Source: Rhodospirillales bacterium 70-18
GTDB taxonomy: Bacteria > Pseudomonadota > Alphaproteobacteria > Acetobacterales > Acetobacteraceae
NCBI GenBank assembly: GCA_001899585.1
Contig: MKWE01000051.1
Location: 1-64,000 of the forward strand
Direction: 5' to 3'
Length of the DNA stretch: 64,000 nucleotides
Positions 25,796 through 33,772 of this stretch are shown here, piece by piece. The notes under the pieces were generated by a model. That model saw nothing but the letters and a program-made list of their open reading frames with translations, was not told where the DNA came from and made no database searches. How positions within the stretch are numbered: the stretch's first letter is position 1; each line of letters opens with the position of its first letter. The position numbers and the translations under genes were made by a program.

Positions 25796-26770
25796 TCATT
25801 CCTTGGTCTCCAGCCGCACGCGCGGGTCGAGCACGGTGTAGAGCAGGTCCACCGCCAGGTTGATGGTGATGAACAGGAACACGATCATCATCAGGTAGGC
25901 GACGATCACCGGGCGGTCGAGCACGTTGATGCTGTCGATGATCAGCTTGCCCATGCCGGGCCAGGCGAACACGCTCTCGGTGACCACGGCGAAGGCGATG
26001 ACGCTGCCGAATTCCAGCCCGATCACGGTGACGATCGGGATCATGATGTTCTTCAGCACGTGCACGAACACCACGCGGGTGGGCGAGAGGCCCTTGGCGC
26101 GGGCGAACTTCACGTAGTCCATGGTGAGGTTCTCGCGCACCCCCGAGCGGGTGAGGCGCAGCACCAGGGCGATGTTGCCCAGCGCCAGGTTGGTCGCCGG
26201 CATCACCATATGGGCTAGCCCGTCGCGGGTGAGGAAGGACCACTGGATGCCGAACAACTCGGCGGTGTGGCCGCGCCCGGTGCTGGGCAACCAGCCGAGC
26301 TGGACGGCGAACACCATGATGAGCATCAGGCCGACCCAGAAGGTGGGCAGCGAGAAGCCGAGGATGCTGCCGGCCATGGCGGCGCGGCCGAAGAAGCTGT
26401 TGGGCTTCAGCCCGGCGAACAGGCCGAGCGGGATGCCGATCACGATGGACAGCAGCACCGCGGTGACCGCCAGTTCCATCGTCGCCGGCATGCGGCTGCC
26501 GATCAGCCGCAGCGCCGGCTCGTTGTAGACGAAGCTGCGGCCAAGGTCGCCGTGCAGCGCGCCATACAGGAAGTGCAGGTATTGCTCCCACAACGGCTTG
26601 TCGAGACCCAGCGCGATGATGGCGCGCGCCCGCTCGGCCTGGTCGGCGTCCGGCGAGATGAGGATCTCCACCGGGTCGCCGATGACGTTCACGCCGATGA
26701 AGACGATGACGGTCATCGCCAGTACCACCAGCAGGGCCTGGAACAGCCGGCGCAGCAGCCAGGTGATCAT
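25796..26770 (-). CDS. dppB: Peptide ABC transporter permease (DppB type)
   Basis: The 324-residue inner-membrane permease begins MITWLLRRLFQALLVVLAMTVIVF, the conserved DppB first helix. It has the large loop QYLHFLYGALHGDLGRSFVYNEPAL and the EAA-type loop DYVKFARAKGLSPTRVVFVHVLKN. The C-terminus is NLAVDLLYTVLDPRVRLETKE, again typical. It forms the channel with DppC. AT-rich hairpin elements lie on both sides of this gene within the operon, which is unusual for a transporter unit of this kind. Confidence 0.94.
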   Translation of the reverse strand: MITWLLRRLFQALLVVLAMTVIVFIGVNVIGDPVEILISPDADQAERARAIIALGLDKPLWEQYLHFLYGALHGDLGRSFVYNEPALRLIGSRMPATMELAVTAVLLSIVIGIPLGLFAGLKPNSFFGRAAMAGSILGFSLPTFWVGLMLIMVFAVQLGWLPSTGRGHTAELFGIQWSFLTRDGLAHMVMPATNLALGNIALVLRLTRSGVRENLTMDYVKFARAKGLSPTRVVFVHVLKNIMIPIVTVIGLEFGSVIAFAVVTESVFAWPGMGKLIIDSINVLDRPVIVAYLMMIVFLFITINLAVDLLYTVLDPRVRLETKE

Positions 26771-26813
26771 CGGGGGAGCGTTTCCTCATTCATGGCGGGA
26801 AGGCGGCTTTCAG

Positions 26814-26973
26814 GAAGTAAGGGTTCTTTTTTGGAAAAAAGAACCAAAAAACTTTTGTTCGTTGAAGCGTTGGGGCGGCGGAGGCTTCCCCCCGCCGCCT
26901 CAACCCGGACTCCAGCGAACAACGTTTTTTTGCTTCTTTTTGTTCACAAAAAGAAGCCTTCCTTCCTTACTTC
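26814..26973. repeat. AT-rich paired-hairpin element, copy 3, between the binding-protein gene and dppB (tails inward)
   Basis: The left hairpin is GGTTCTTTTTT/AAAAAAGAACC (26822-26832 with 26835-26845) followed by AAAAACTTTTGTTCGTTGAAG. The right hairpin is GCTTCTTTTTGT/ACAAAAAGAAGC (26932-26943 with 26946-26957) preceded by its inverted tail. A central GC hairpin (GGGGCGGCGG with CCGCCGCC) sits between. The outer ends repeat GAAGTAAGG inverted, and the right one includes the stop codon of the binding-protein gene. Confidence 0.87.
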
Positions 26974-28577
26974 TTGACCGGCGTAACGCCCATCGCCTGC
27001 GTCGCCTCGTCGGCGCGGGCCACATAGGTCAGCCCCGCCTTCATGCCCCAGACGTTCTTCTGGATGTGCAGCGGGATGATCGCCACGTCGTTCATGGCGA
27101 TGCGGGTGGCGTCCTGCAGCGCCTTCTCGCGCTTGGCGTCGTCGCCGATCTTCATGGCGCCGGCGATCATCGCGTCCAGCTCGGGGTTGTGGTAGCGGCC
27201 GCGGTTGACGGCGCCCCAGCCGATCGACTTGTCGTAGGTGTGGATCAGCGAGCGCAGCGGGTTGGACGCCTCGCCCGAGGAGATGCCCCAGGCCAGCAGG
27301 AAGGAGGAGAACTCCAGCTTGTTGGCGCGGCCGATGAAGGTGGGCCAGGTCAGCGCGTTGACCGTGGTCTGCACCCCGATGCGCGACCACATCTGGCCGA
27401 TCGCCTGGATGATCTTGCCGTCGTTGACGTAGCGGTCGTTCGGGCCGGTCAGCGTGGCGCGGAAGCCATGCGGGTAGCCGGCGGCGGCCAGCAGCTTCTT
27501 GGCCTGGGCCGGGTCGTATTTCGCCGGCGGCAGGTCGGGCACGTAGCTGTAGCTGCCGGGGGCGAGGAACTGGCCGGTGGGGATCGCCAGGTTCTCCATC
27601 ACGCGCGAGACGATGGCATCGCGGTTGATCGCCATCGACAGCGCCTGGCGGACGCGCAGATCGTTGTACGGGTTCTTGTCGAGCTTCTCGCCGTTCGGGC
27701 CGGACACGTCCGGCGGCGCGTCCTGGTGGGAGCGGTTGAGCCACAGGTAGACGAAGCGCAGCGAGGTCGTCTCCGAAAGCGCCACCTTGGGGTTCTTGGA
27801 CAGGGTGGCGACATCGGTGGTGGGCACGTTCTCGATGAAGTCCACATCGCCGGCCAGCAGCGCCGAGGTGCGCGCGCCGTCATTGGGGATCATGCGGTAG
27901 GTGACGTGCTGCCAGTGCGGCTTGGTGCCGTAATAGCCGTCGAACCGCTCCAGCTCGGCCTTGTTGCCGTTCTGGTAGCTGACGATCTTGTAGGGGCCGG
28001 TGCCGATGGCGTCCTTCAACGAATTGAAGTCCTCGGTCAGCGGGTTCGGGCCGAGGCCGTGCGGGATGATGTAGATCTGGCTGAGGTCGATCGGCAGCAG
28101 CGGGTAGATGCCGTTGGTCTTGAAGCGGATGGTGTGCGGATCGACGATCTCCATCCCGGCCACGGCCTTGGTGTAGATCTTGAAGCTGCCGGGCGAGTTC
28201 GCCACGGTGGGCACGCGGTTGATGGTGTAGACGACGTCCTCGGCGGTGAAGTCGGCGCCGTTGTGGAACTTCACGCCCGGGCGCAGCTTGAATTCCCAGG
28301 TGTTGTCGTCGAGCATCTTCCAGCTCTCGGCCAGGCCGGGGACGGGGCGCGACTTCTCGTCCATCTTCACCAGCGGGGTGAAGATGTGGTCGTCGAGCGA
28401 TTCGTTGGGGCCGAAGGTGTGGTAGTGCGGGTCGACGCTGGTGGGCGAGGCGCTGACCGCCAACGTGAGGGTCTGTGCCCGCGCGCCCTGCGACAGGGCG
28501 GTAAGCCCCAGGGCGGCGAGTGCCAGCGCCCCGGTGAGCACGGTGCCGCGCAGCGCGGCACGGAATGAGAACTGCAT
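26967..28577 (-). CDS. dppA: Peptide ABC transporter substrate-binding protein (family 5, DppA/OppA type)
   Basis: The 536-residue protein has a signal peptide (about residues 1-35, ending GARAQ) followed by LTLAVSASPTSVDPHYHTFGPNES. Family 5 features follow, including WEFKLRPGVKFHNGADFTAEDVVYTINRV, KNPYNDLRVRQALSMAINRDAIV and AKKLLAAAGYPHGF. It would bind peptides or related solutes in the periplasm and deliver them to DppB/DppC. I start at the ATG preceded by GGGGAG; a long open frame upstream has no family similarity. It is the first gene of the operon and is separated from dppB by 196 bases carrying a repeat element. Confidence 0.93.
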   Translation of the reverse strand: MQFSFRAALRGTVLTGALALAALGLTALSQGARAQTLTLAVSASPTSVDPHYHTFGPNESLDDHIFTPLVKMDEKSRPVPGLAESWKMLDDNTWEFKLRPGVKFHNGADFTAEDVVYTINRVPTVANSPGSFKIYTKAVAGMEIVDPHTIRFKTNGIYPLLPIDLSQIYIIPHGLGPNPLTEDFNSLKDAIGTGPYKIVSYQNGNKAELERFDGYYGTKPHWQHVTYRMIPNDGARTSALLAGDVDFIENVPTTDVATLSKNPKVALSETTSLRFVYLWLNRSHQDAPPDVSGPNGEKLDKNPYNDLRVRQALSMAINRDAIVSRVMENLAIPTGQFLAPGSYSYVPDLPPAKYDPAQAKKLLAAAGYPHGFRATLTGPNDRYVNDGKIIQAIGQMWSRIGVQTTVNALTWPTFIGRANKLEFSSFLLAWGISSGEASNPLRSLIHTYDKSIGWGAVNRGRYHNPELDAMIAGAMKIGDDAKREKALQDATRIAMNDVAIIPLHIQKNVWGMKAGLTYVARADEATQAMGVTPVKK

Positions 28578-28644
28578 ATGCGTCTCCCCAGATGAAGGGG
28601 CGCTTATATCAACAGTCCCGCCCCGCTCGCTAGGCGTGCGGGGA

Positions 28645-28672
28645 AATGTAGACGCTCCGATACAGTGTGCAA
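28645..28672 (-). promoter_or_regulatory. Possible sigma-70-like promoter of the dpp operon
   Basis: On the minus strand TTGCAC and TACATT stand 16 bases apart, about 70 bases before the binding-protein ATG. They match the consensus only partly. No other good candidate is seen in the 167-base gap. Confidence 0.3.
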
Positions 28673-28711
28673 CAAGCAGGCTGCAACCGGCGGGGCGCAA
28701 CAGGGAGAAGG

Positions 28712-28737
28712 CCGGCCGCGGCGGTTGCCGCGGCCGG
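28712..28737 (-). terminator. Perfect 11-bp stem-loop after the DEAD-box helicase gene
   Basis: CCGGCCGCGGC pairs with GCCGCGGCCGG across a four-base loop, seven bases after the helicase stop on the minus strand. A C/T-rich stretch (CCTTCTCCCTGTT) follows. It is a strong GC terminator candidate that would insulate the downstream dpp operon. Confidence 0.6.
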
Positions 28738-28744
28738 TTCTGGT

Positions 28745-29902
28745 TCAGGCGGCGGCGCGCTGCGGGCGCTGGCCGCTGATCGGCTGGTTCATCACCGGCA
28801 CGCGGTTGCGCGTCAGCTTCTCGATGCTCTTCAGGAAGGCGCGCTCGTCGGGCGCGCACAGGCTGATGGCCTGGCCGTCGGCGCCGGCGCGCGCGGTGCG
28901 GCCGATGCGGTGGACATAGCTCTCGGGCACGTTCGGCAGGTCGTAGTTGATGACGTGGGTCACGCCGTCCACATCGATGCCGCGGGCGGCGATGTCGGTG
29001 GCGATCAGCACGCGCACCGCGCCGCTGCGGAAGTCGGCCAGCGCCCGCTCACGCTGGCCCTGGCTTTTGTTGCCGTGGATGGCGGCGGCCGGCATGCCGC
29101 TCTCCTCCAGGTGCTTCACCACGCGGTCGGCGCCGTGCTTGGTGCGGGTGAACACCAGGGTGCGGCCGGTGGTGTGGTCGGTCAGCAGGTCGAACAGGAC
29201 GTGGCGCTTGCGGGCGGTGTCCACGAAGATCACCGCCTGGTCCACGCGCTCGACCGTGGTGGCCACCGGGGCGACGGCCACGTGCGCGGGGTCGTTCAGC
29301 ATGCCCTTGGCCAGGTTGCCGATCTCGGTCGGCATGGTGGCCGAGAAGAACAGGGTCTGGCGCTGCGCCGGGATCTGGCTGGCGATGCGGCGGATGGGGA
29401 TGACGAAGCCGAGGTCGAGCATGTGGTCGGCCTCGTCCAGCACGAAGACCTCCACGCCGTCGAGGCGGACGGTGCGGTCCTGCATGTGGTCGATCAGGCG
29501 GCCGGGGGTGGCGACCAGCACGTCCACGCCGTTGGCCATGGCGCGGGCCTGGCGGCCCTTCGGCACGCCGCCGAACATCACGGTGACGCGGGTGCCCATG
29601 TGCTTGCCATAGGTCTTGAAGCTTTCGGCGATCTGGCTGGCCAGCTCGCGCGTGGGCGAGAGCACCAGCACGCGGCAGCCGCCGCGGGCCGGCTGCCGCT
29701 TGTTGTCGGCCAGGCGCTGCAGGATGGGCAGGGCGAAGGCGGCGGTCTTGCCGGTGCCGGTCTGGGCGATGCCCTGGACGTCGCGGCCGGCGAGCACGAA
29801 GGGGATGGCCTGCGCCTGGATCGGCGTGGGCGCGGTATAGCCCTCACCCGCCAGCGCCTTGAGGAGCGGGGGGCAGAGGCCGAGGGACTCGAAGGAGGTC
29901 AT
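28745..29902 (-). CDS. DEAD-box ATP-dependent RNA helicase (RhlE-like)
   Basis: The 385-residue protein is a minimal DEAD-box helicase. The Q motif is YTAPTPIQAQAIP, motif I AQTGTGKTAA, motif Ia PTRELA, motif II VLDEADHMLD and motif III SAT. The second RecA domain has VLIATDIAARGIDV and HRIGRTARAG. The C-terminal tail is short (about 20 residues, ending RPQRAAA), so there is no added RNA-binding domain. Proteins of this group remodel RNA, often in ribosome assembly or cold response. I start at MTSFESLGL; the upstream in-frame extension has no family similarity. A promoter about 200 bases upstream suggests a long leader. Confidence 0.93.
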   Translation of the reverse strand: MTSFESLGLCPPLLKALAGEGYTAPTPIQAQAIPFVLAGRDVQGIAQTGTGKTAAFALPILQRLADNKRQPARGGCRVLVLSPTRELASQIAESFKTYGKHMGTRVTVMFGGVPKGRQARAMANGVDVLVATPGRLIDHMQDRTVRLDGVEVFVLDEADHMLDLGFVIPIRRIASQIPAQRQTLFFSATMPTEIGNLAKGMLNDPAHVAVAPVATTVERVDQAVIFVDTARKRHVLFDLLTDHTTGRTLVFTRTKHGADRVVKHLEESGMPAAAIHGNKSQGQRERALADFRSGAVRVLIATDIAARGIDVDGVTHVINYDLPNVPESYVHRIGRTARAGADGQAISLCAPDERAFLKSIEKLTRNRVPVMNQPISGQRPQRAAA

Positions 29903-30246
29903 ATAGCAAGCGTCTTTCAGGTGTGACGCGGCGACCGCCGCCCCACTGTCTGCGGGGGCACGGACGAACGTCGATCGCGGTCGACAGGACCGCGGGCCGG
30001 CGCAAATTGCTGAGTGAAATGGGCTACCGGGGAGCGTGTTGGCCCACGGAAAGCAACCCGCGGGCTGGCAGCGCACAGAACCACATCAAGGGGCGCTTCG
30101 GACAGATAGTTGTGCGACGCAGCAAAGTCAAGCGAAACCGGCGCCGGCGGCCGCGCGGGCCCTTTATCATATCGGCGTGAATATTGCGGCGCAGGCTCGT
30201 TTCGCCGGTAGGATGCGCCCGCAACGTCATTCGCGGGAGGGTGGAA
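29903..30246. other. 344-base non-coding gap: helicase leader and divergent upstream region
   Basis: No gene is supported here. Most of it would be the 5' leader of the helicase mRNA on the minus strand, from the promoter near 30103-30131. The right part is the upstream region of the small OB-fold gene, with a strong GGGAGGG site just before that start. I see no recognised riboswitch. Confidence 0.5.
30103..30131 (-). promoter_or_regulatory. Likely sigma-70 promoter of the DEAD-box helicase
   Basis: On the minus strand TTGACT and TATCTG are separated by exactly 17 bases. The -35 matches five of six consensus bases and the -10 three of six. Transcription would start near 30096, giving a leader of roughly 190-195 bases before the helicase ATG. 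Confidence 0.5.
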
Positions 30247-30480
30247 ATGGCCGATTCCAACGCGGGCGGGATCTACCGCGCCACGGTTCTCAGCACCGAC
30301 GATCCGGCGCGCGCGACCCGCGTGCAGGTGATGGTGCCGGCGATCAGCGGCCAGACCTCGGGCTGGGCCGAGGCGTGCGAGCCGCTGCCGAGGCTGGAGG
30401 TGGGCGACACGGTCTGGGTGATGTTCGAGGCCGGCGACCCCAGCCGCCCGGTCTGCATGGGCCGGTCGCCGCGCCGATAG
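30247..30480 (+). CDS. Small orphan OB-fold protein like the N-terminal domain of phage baseplate spike gp5/gpV
   Basis: The 77-residue product reads GGIYRATVLSTDDPARATRVQVMVP, then SGWAEACEPL, LEVGDTVWVMFEAGDPSRPVCMG. This is the pattern of the OB-fold domain at the base of contractile-tail spikes (gp5, gpV, VgrG relatives). There is no beta-helix or lysozyme part, and no tail, sheath or capsid genes are nearby. GGGAGGGTGGAA precedes the ATG. It could be a remnant, a part encoded apart from its injection system, or an unrelated small OB protein. An in-frame ATG 21 codons upstream lacks a ribosome site. Confidence 0.65.
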   Translation: MADSNAGGIYRATVLSTDDPARATRVQVMVPAISGQTSGWAEACEPLPRLEVGDTVWVMFEAGDPSRPVCMGRSPRR

Positions 30481-30548
30481 GCGGGTCTGGCTCCATGGCG
30501 GCGGCGGGTGTAGCAGACAGGCTGCACCCTGTTCGCCGGAGTTCGCCC

Positions 30549-31718
30549 ATGTCCGTCCGCATCCTTGAAGTGCGCGAGATCACCCGCCCGATCGCCTCGC
30601 CCATCCGCAACGCCTATATCGACTTCAGCAAGATGACCGCGAGCCTGGTGGCGGTGGTGACCGACGTGGTGCGCGACGGGCGGCGGGTGGTCGGCTACGG
30701 CTTCAACTCCAACGGCCGCTATGGCCAGGGCGGGCTGATCCGCGAGCGCTTCGCCGACCGCGTCACCGGCGCCGCCCCCGCCAGCCTGCTGAACCCGGCC
30801 GGCGACAACCTGGACCCGGACCGGGTTTGGGCGGCGATGATGAGCAACGAGAAGCCGGGCGGGCATGGCGAACGCTCGGTCGCGGTCGGCACCATCGACA
30901 TGGCGGTGTGGGACGCGGTGGCCAAGATCGCGGGCAAGCCGCTGTTCCGCCTGCTGGCCGAGCGGCACGGCATCACCGCCGACCCGCGCGTGTTCGTCTA
31001 TGCCGCCGGCGGCTACTACTACCCCGGCAAGGGGCTGGAGGCGCTGCGGGCGGAAATGCGCAGCTACCTCGACCGTGGCTACACGGTGGTGAAGATGAAG
31101 ATCGGCGGCGCCCCGCTCGCCGAGGATCAGGCGCGCATCGAGGCGGTGCTGGCCGAGCTCGGCTGCCGCGCGCGCCTCGCGGTGGACGCCAACGGACGGT
31201 TCGACCTGGAGACCGCCATCGCCTATGCCAGGATGCTGCGGCAGTACGACCTGTTCTGGTACGAGGAGGCCGGCGACCCGCTGGACTACCAGCTCCAGGC
31301 CGCGCTGGCGGAGTTCTACCCTGGCCCGATGGCGACCGGCGAGAACCTGTTCAGCCACCAGGACGCCCGCAACCTGCTGCGCTATGGCGGCATGCGGCCG
31401 GATCGGGACTGGCTGCAGTTCGACTGCGCGCTGAGCTACGGGCTGTGCGAGTTCCAGCGCACGCTGCGGGTGCTGCGCGATGCCGGCTGGTCGTGGCGCC
31501 GGCTGGTGCCGCATGGCGGCCACCAGATGTCGCTCAACATCGCCGCCGGCCTGGGGCTGGGCGGCAATGAGAGCTACCCGGACCTGTTCCAGCCCTATGG
31601 CGGCTTCCCCGACGGGGTGCGGGTGGAGGACGGGCATATCACCATGCCCGATCTGCCCGGCATCGGGTTCGAGGGCAAGGCCGACCTCTATGCGCCGATG
31701 CGGGCGCTGGCCGAGTAG
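30549..31718 (+). CDS. tarD: D(-)-tartrate dehydratase, enolase superfamily
   Basis: The 389-residue protein has all catalytic residues known for Bradyrhizobium D-tartrate dehydratase at the same numbers. Lys184 is in KMK (182-184), metal ligands are Asp213, Glu239 and Glu265, and His322 is in PHGGHQ. N-terminal SPIRNAYIDFSKMTASLVAVV and EKPGGHGERSVAVGTIDMAVWDA are also characteristic. The reaction dehydrates D-tartrate to oxaloacetate in a Mg2+-dependent step. No transporter or regulator for tartrate is beside it; a threonate-type dehydrogenase faces it from the other strand. An upstream in-frame extension is a shadow. Confidence 0.93.
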   Translation: MSVRILEVREITRPIASPIRNAYIDFSKMTASLVAVVTDVVRDGRRVVGYGFNSNGRYGQGGLIRERFADRVTGAAPASLLNPAGDNLDPDRVWAAMMSNEKPGGHGERSVAVGTIDMAVWDAVAKIAGKPLFRLLAERHGITADPRVFVYAAGGYYYPGKGLEALRAEMRSYLDRGYTVVKMKIGGAPLAEDQARIEAVLAELGCRARLAVDANGRFDLETAIAYARMLRQYDLFWYEEAGDPLDYQLQAALAEFYPGPMATGENLFSHQDARNLLRYGGMRPDRDWLQFDCALSYGLCEFQRTLRVLRDAGWSWRRLVPHGGHQMSLNIAAGLGLGGNESYPDLFQPYGGFPDGVRVEDGHITMPDLPGIGFEGKADLYAPMRALAE

Positions 31719-31750
31719 CCGCCGGGCATTCTGGCCAGCCAGGGCCGGGA

Positions 31751-32641
31751 TTACTCCCCCGGCAGCTTGATGCCCGCCAGCATCTGCCACACGCGGATCA
31801 CGAACGCATCGTCCCGCCCGCCCTGCCCGGCCGCGGCGGCCGCCAGGAACAGCTGGTGCGCCGCCGAGGCCATCGGCAGCGGGAAGGTCAGACCGCGCGC
31901 CTGGTCCAGCACGATGCCGAGATCCTTGACGAAGATGTTCACCGCCGACAGCGGCGTGTCGTCGCCGGCCAGGATGTGCGGCACCCGGTTCTGCCACATC
32001 CACGAACTGCCGGCCGAGGAGGAGATCACGTCGAACAGCGCCTGCGGGTCCGCGCCGGCACGGATGCCCAGCGCCAGCGCCTCGGCCGCCGTGGCGATGT
32101 GCACGCCGGCCAGCAGCTGGTTGACCATCTTCACCGTGCTGCCGATGCCCGCCGCGTCGCCCAGCCGCCACACCTTGCTGGCGATCGCCGCCAGCACCGG
32201 CTCGGCGACGGCGAAGGCTTCCGGCGCGCCGGAGGCCATCACCGTCATGCTGCCGCCGCGCGCCCCCACCGCGCCGCCGGAGACCGGGGCGTCCAGCAGC
32301 AGCAGCCCGGCTTCGGCCAGCCGCGCCTCCAGCGCGCGCGCGGCGTCGGGCGCGACGGTAGTGCAGCACAGCACCACGGCGCCCTTCGGCAGCCCGGCGG
32401 CGCAGCCCTCGGGGCCGAACAGCACGTCGTTGGCCTGGGCGGCGTTGACCACGAAGACGATCAGCGCCTCCAGCCCGGCCGGCAGGTCGGCGGCGCGGGT
32501 GACCGCATGGCCGCCGGCCTGCGCCAGCTCCGCCCGCGCGGCCTCGCGCAGCTCGCAGCCATGCACCTCGTGGCCGTGCTTCACCAGGTTCAGCGCGGCC
32601 CCCATGCCCATCGAGCCCAGGCCGATCACGCCGACTTTCAT
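31751..32641 (-). CDS. ltnD: NAD(P)-dependent beta-hydroxyacid dehydrogenase, L-threonate dehydrogenase-like
   Basis: The 296-residue enzyme has the N-terminal dinucleotide motif KVGVIGLGSMGMGAALNLVKHGHEV, the substrate-binding DAPVSGGAVGARGGSMTVMASG, and the catalytic lysine in GSTVKMVNQLLAG. VVNAAQANDVLFG and the C-terminal AGQGGRDDAFVIRVWQMLAG resemble L-threonate dehydrogenases, which oxidise L-threonate at C2. General 3-hydroxyisobutyrate-type activity cannot be excluded. Its stop is 32 bases from the convergent tarD stop, consistent with a sugar-acid catabolic neighbourhood. The usual partners (OtnC/OtnI) are absent. Confidence 0.82.
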   Translation of the reverse strand: MKVGVIGLGSMGMGAALNLVKHGHEVHGCELREAARAELAQAGGHAVTRAADLPAGLEALIVFVVNAAQANDVLFGPEGCAAGLPKGAVVLCCTTVAPDAARALEARLAEAGLLLLDAPVSGGAVGARGGSMTVMASGAPEAFAVAEPVLAAIASKVWRLGDAAGIGSTVKMVNQLLAGVHIATAAEALALGIRAGADPQALFDVISSSAGSSWMWQNRVPHILAGDDTPLSAVNIFVKDLGIVLDQARGLTFPLPMASAAHQLFLAAAAAGQGGRDDAFVIRVWQMLAGIKLPGE

Positions 32642-32679
32642 CTTGGAGGTCTCCTCGTTCGATTTCCAGGCAAGCAAGG

Positions 32680-32723
32680 CCAGGGCGCTGCCCTGGACCC
32701 GCCAAGGGGCAGCGGCCCCTTGG
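32680..32723. repeat. Two adjacent GC-rich hairpins between pip and ltnD
   Basis: CCAGGGC/GCCCTGG with loop GCT (32680-32696) is followed by CCAAGGGGC/GCCCCTTGG (32702-32710 with 32715-32723). They are of the same style as hairpins at 37.15 and 43.18 kb. They could end the pip transcript before ltnD. Confidence 0.75.
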
Positions 32724-32761
32724 AAGCCATTCCTTTTCCTGGCCGCGGCGGCGGCCTTGCG

Positions 32762-33712
32762 TTATCCGCCCCGCCGGAACCGCTCCACGGCTCCCACCAG
32801 CGCCCGCCGTATGCCCGGCTCCAGCGCCGAATGCCCGGCATCCGGGATCATCGTCAGCCGCGCGGTCGGCCAGGCGGCCGCGAGGTCGAGCGCGCTGCAG
32901 GGCGGGCAGATCATGTCGTAGCGGCCCTGCACGATCTCCGCCGGCAAATGGGCGATGCGCGCCATGCCGCCCAGCAGGCCGCCCGGGGGCAGGAACAGGC
33001 CGTGGGTGAAATAATGCGCCTCGATCCGCGCCAGCCCGAGGGCGCTGCGGTCCTGCGCGAAGGTCGCGACTATGTCGGGCGTGGGCAGCAAGGTGCTGCA
33101 TGACCCTTCATAGGTGGACCAGGCGCGGGCGGCCGGCATGTGCACGTCCGGGTCCGGGTTGGTCAGGCGGCGCAGGTAGCTGCCCAGCAGGTCGGCGCGC
33201 TCGCCGGGCGGGAGGAAGCCGGCGAAGGCGGCATGCGCCTCGGGGAACACCGTGGCGATGCCGTGCATGAACCATTCGACCTCGCTCGGCCGGCCGAGGA
33301 AGATGCCGCGCAGCACCAGCCCGGCGACCCGCTCCGGATAGGCCTGGGCATAGGCCAGCGCCAGGGTGGAGCCCCAGGAGCCGCCGAACAGCAACCAGCG
33401 CTCGATCCCCAGGTGGCGGCGCAGCGCCTCGATATCCTCGACCAGCGCGGGGGTGGTGTTGTCCGCCAGCTCGCCGAGCGGGCGGGAGCGGCCGCTGCCG
33501 CGCTGGTCGAACACCACCAGGCGCCAGTGCAGCGGGTCGAAGAAGCGGCGGTGCACCGCCCCGGCGCCGGCGCCGGGGCCGCCATGCAGGAACAGCACCG
33601 GCGTGCCGGCGGGGTTGCCCACCTGCTCCCAGTACATGACGTGGGGGGGCGAGAGCGGCAGGAAGCCGGTCTCGTAGGGTCCGATCTCGGGAAACAGGTC
33701 ACCGCGGGGCAT
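32762..33712 (-). CDS. pip: Prolyl aminopeptidase (proline iminopeptidase)
   Basis: The 316-residue alpha/beta hydrolase of peptidase family S33 removes N-terminal proline from peptides. The oxyanion-side motif is FLHGGPGAGAG and the nucleophile elbow is GGSWGSTLALAYAQ. VVFDQRGSGRSRP and the C-terminal YDMICPP (Asp) and DAGHSA (His) complete the Ser-Asp-His triad. The size is usual for the bacterial enzyme. It faces away from the DUF423 gene, with 60 bases between the starts. It could help use peptides brought in by the dpp transporter, but there is no operon link. Confidence 0.93.
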   Translation of the reverse strand: MPRGDLFPEIGPYETGFLPLSPPHVMYWEQVGNPAGTPVLFLHGGPGAGAGAVHRRFFDPLHWRLVVFDQRGSGRSRPLGELADNTTPALVEDIEALRRHLGIERWLLFGGSWGSTLALAYAQAYPERVAGLVLRGIFLGRPSEVEWFMHGIATVFPEAHAAFAGFLPPGERADLLGSYLRRLTNPDPDVHMPAARAWSTYEGSCSTLLPTPDIVATFAQDRSALGLARIEAHYFTHGLFLPPGGLLGGMARIAHLPAEIVQGRYDMICPPCSALDLAAAWPTARLTMIPDAGHSALEPGIRRALVGAVERFRRGG

Positions 33713-33772
33713 CCCGCGACTCTATACGCGCGACGCATGGCGGAACAGGGCCGGGGCGGCTAGTTTGCCGCC

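Noticed and set aside
30036-30548. N-terminal extension that would fuse extra residues to TarD
   Set aside because: The catalytic residues match TarD numbering exactly from the ATG at 30549, and the extension overlaps the small OB-fold gene in another frame.
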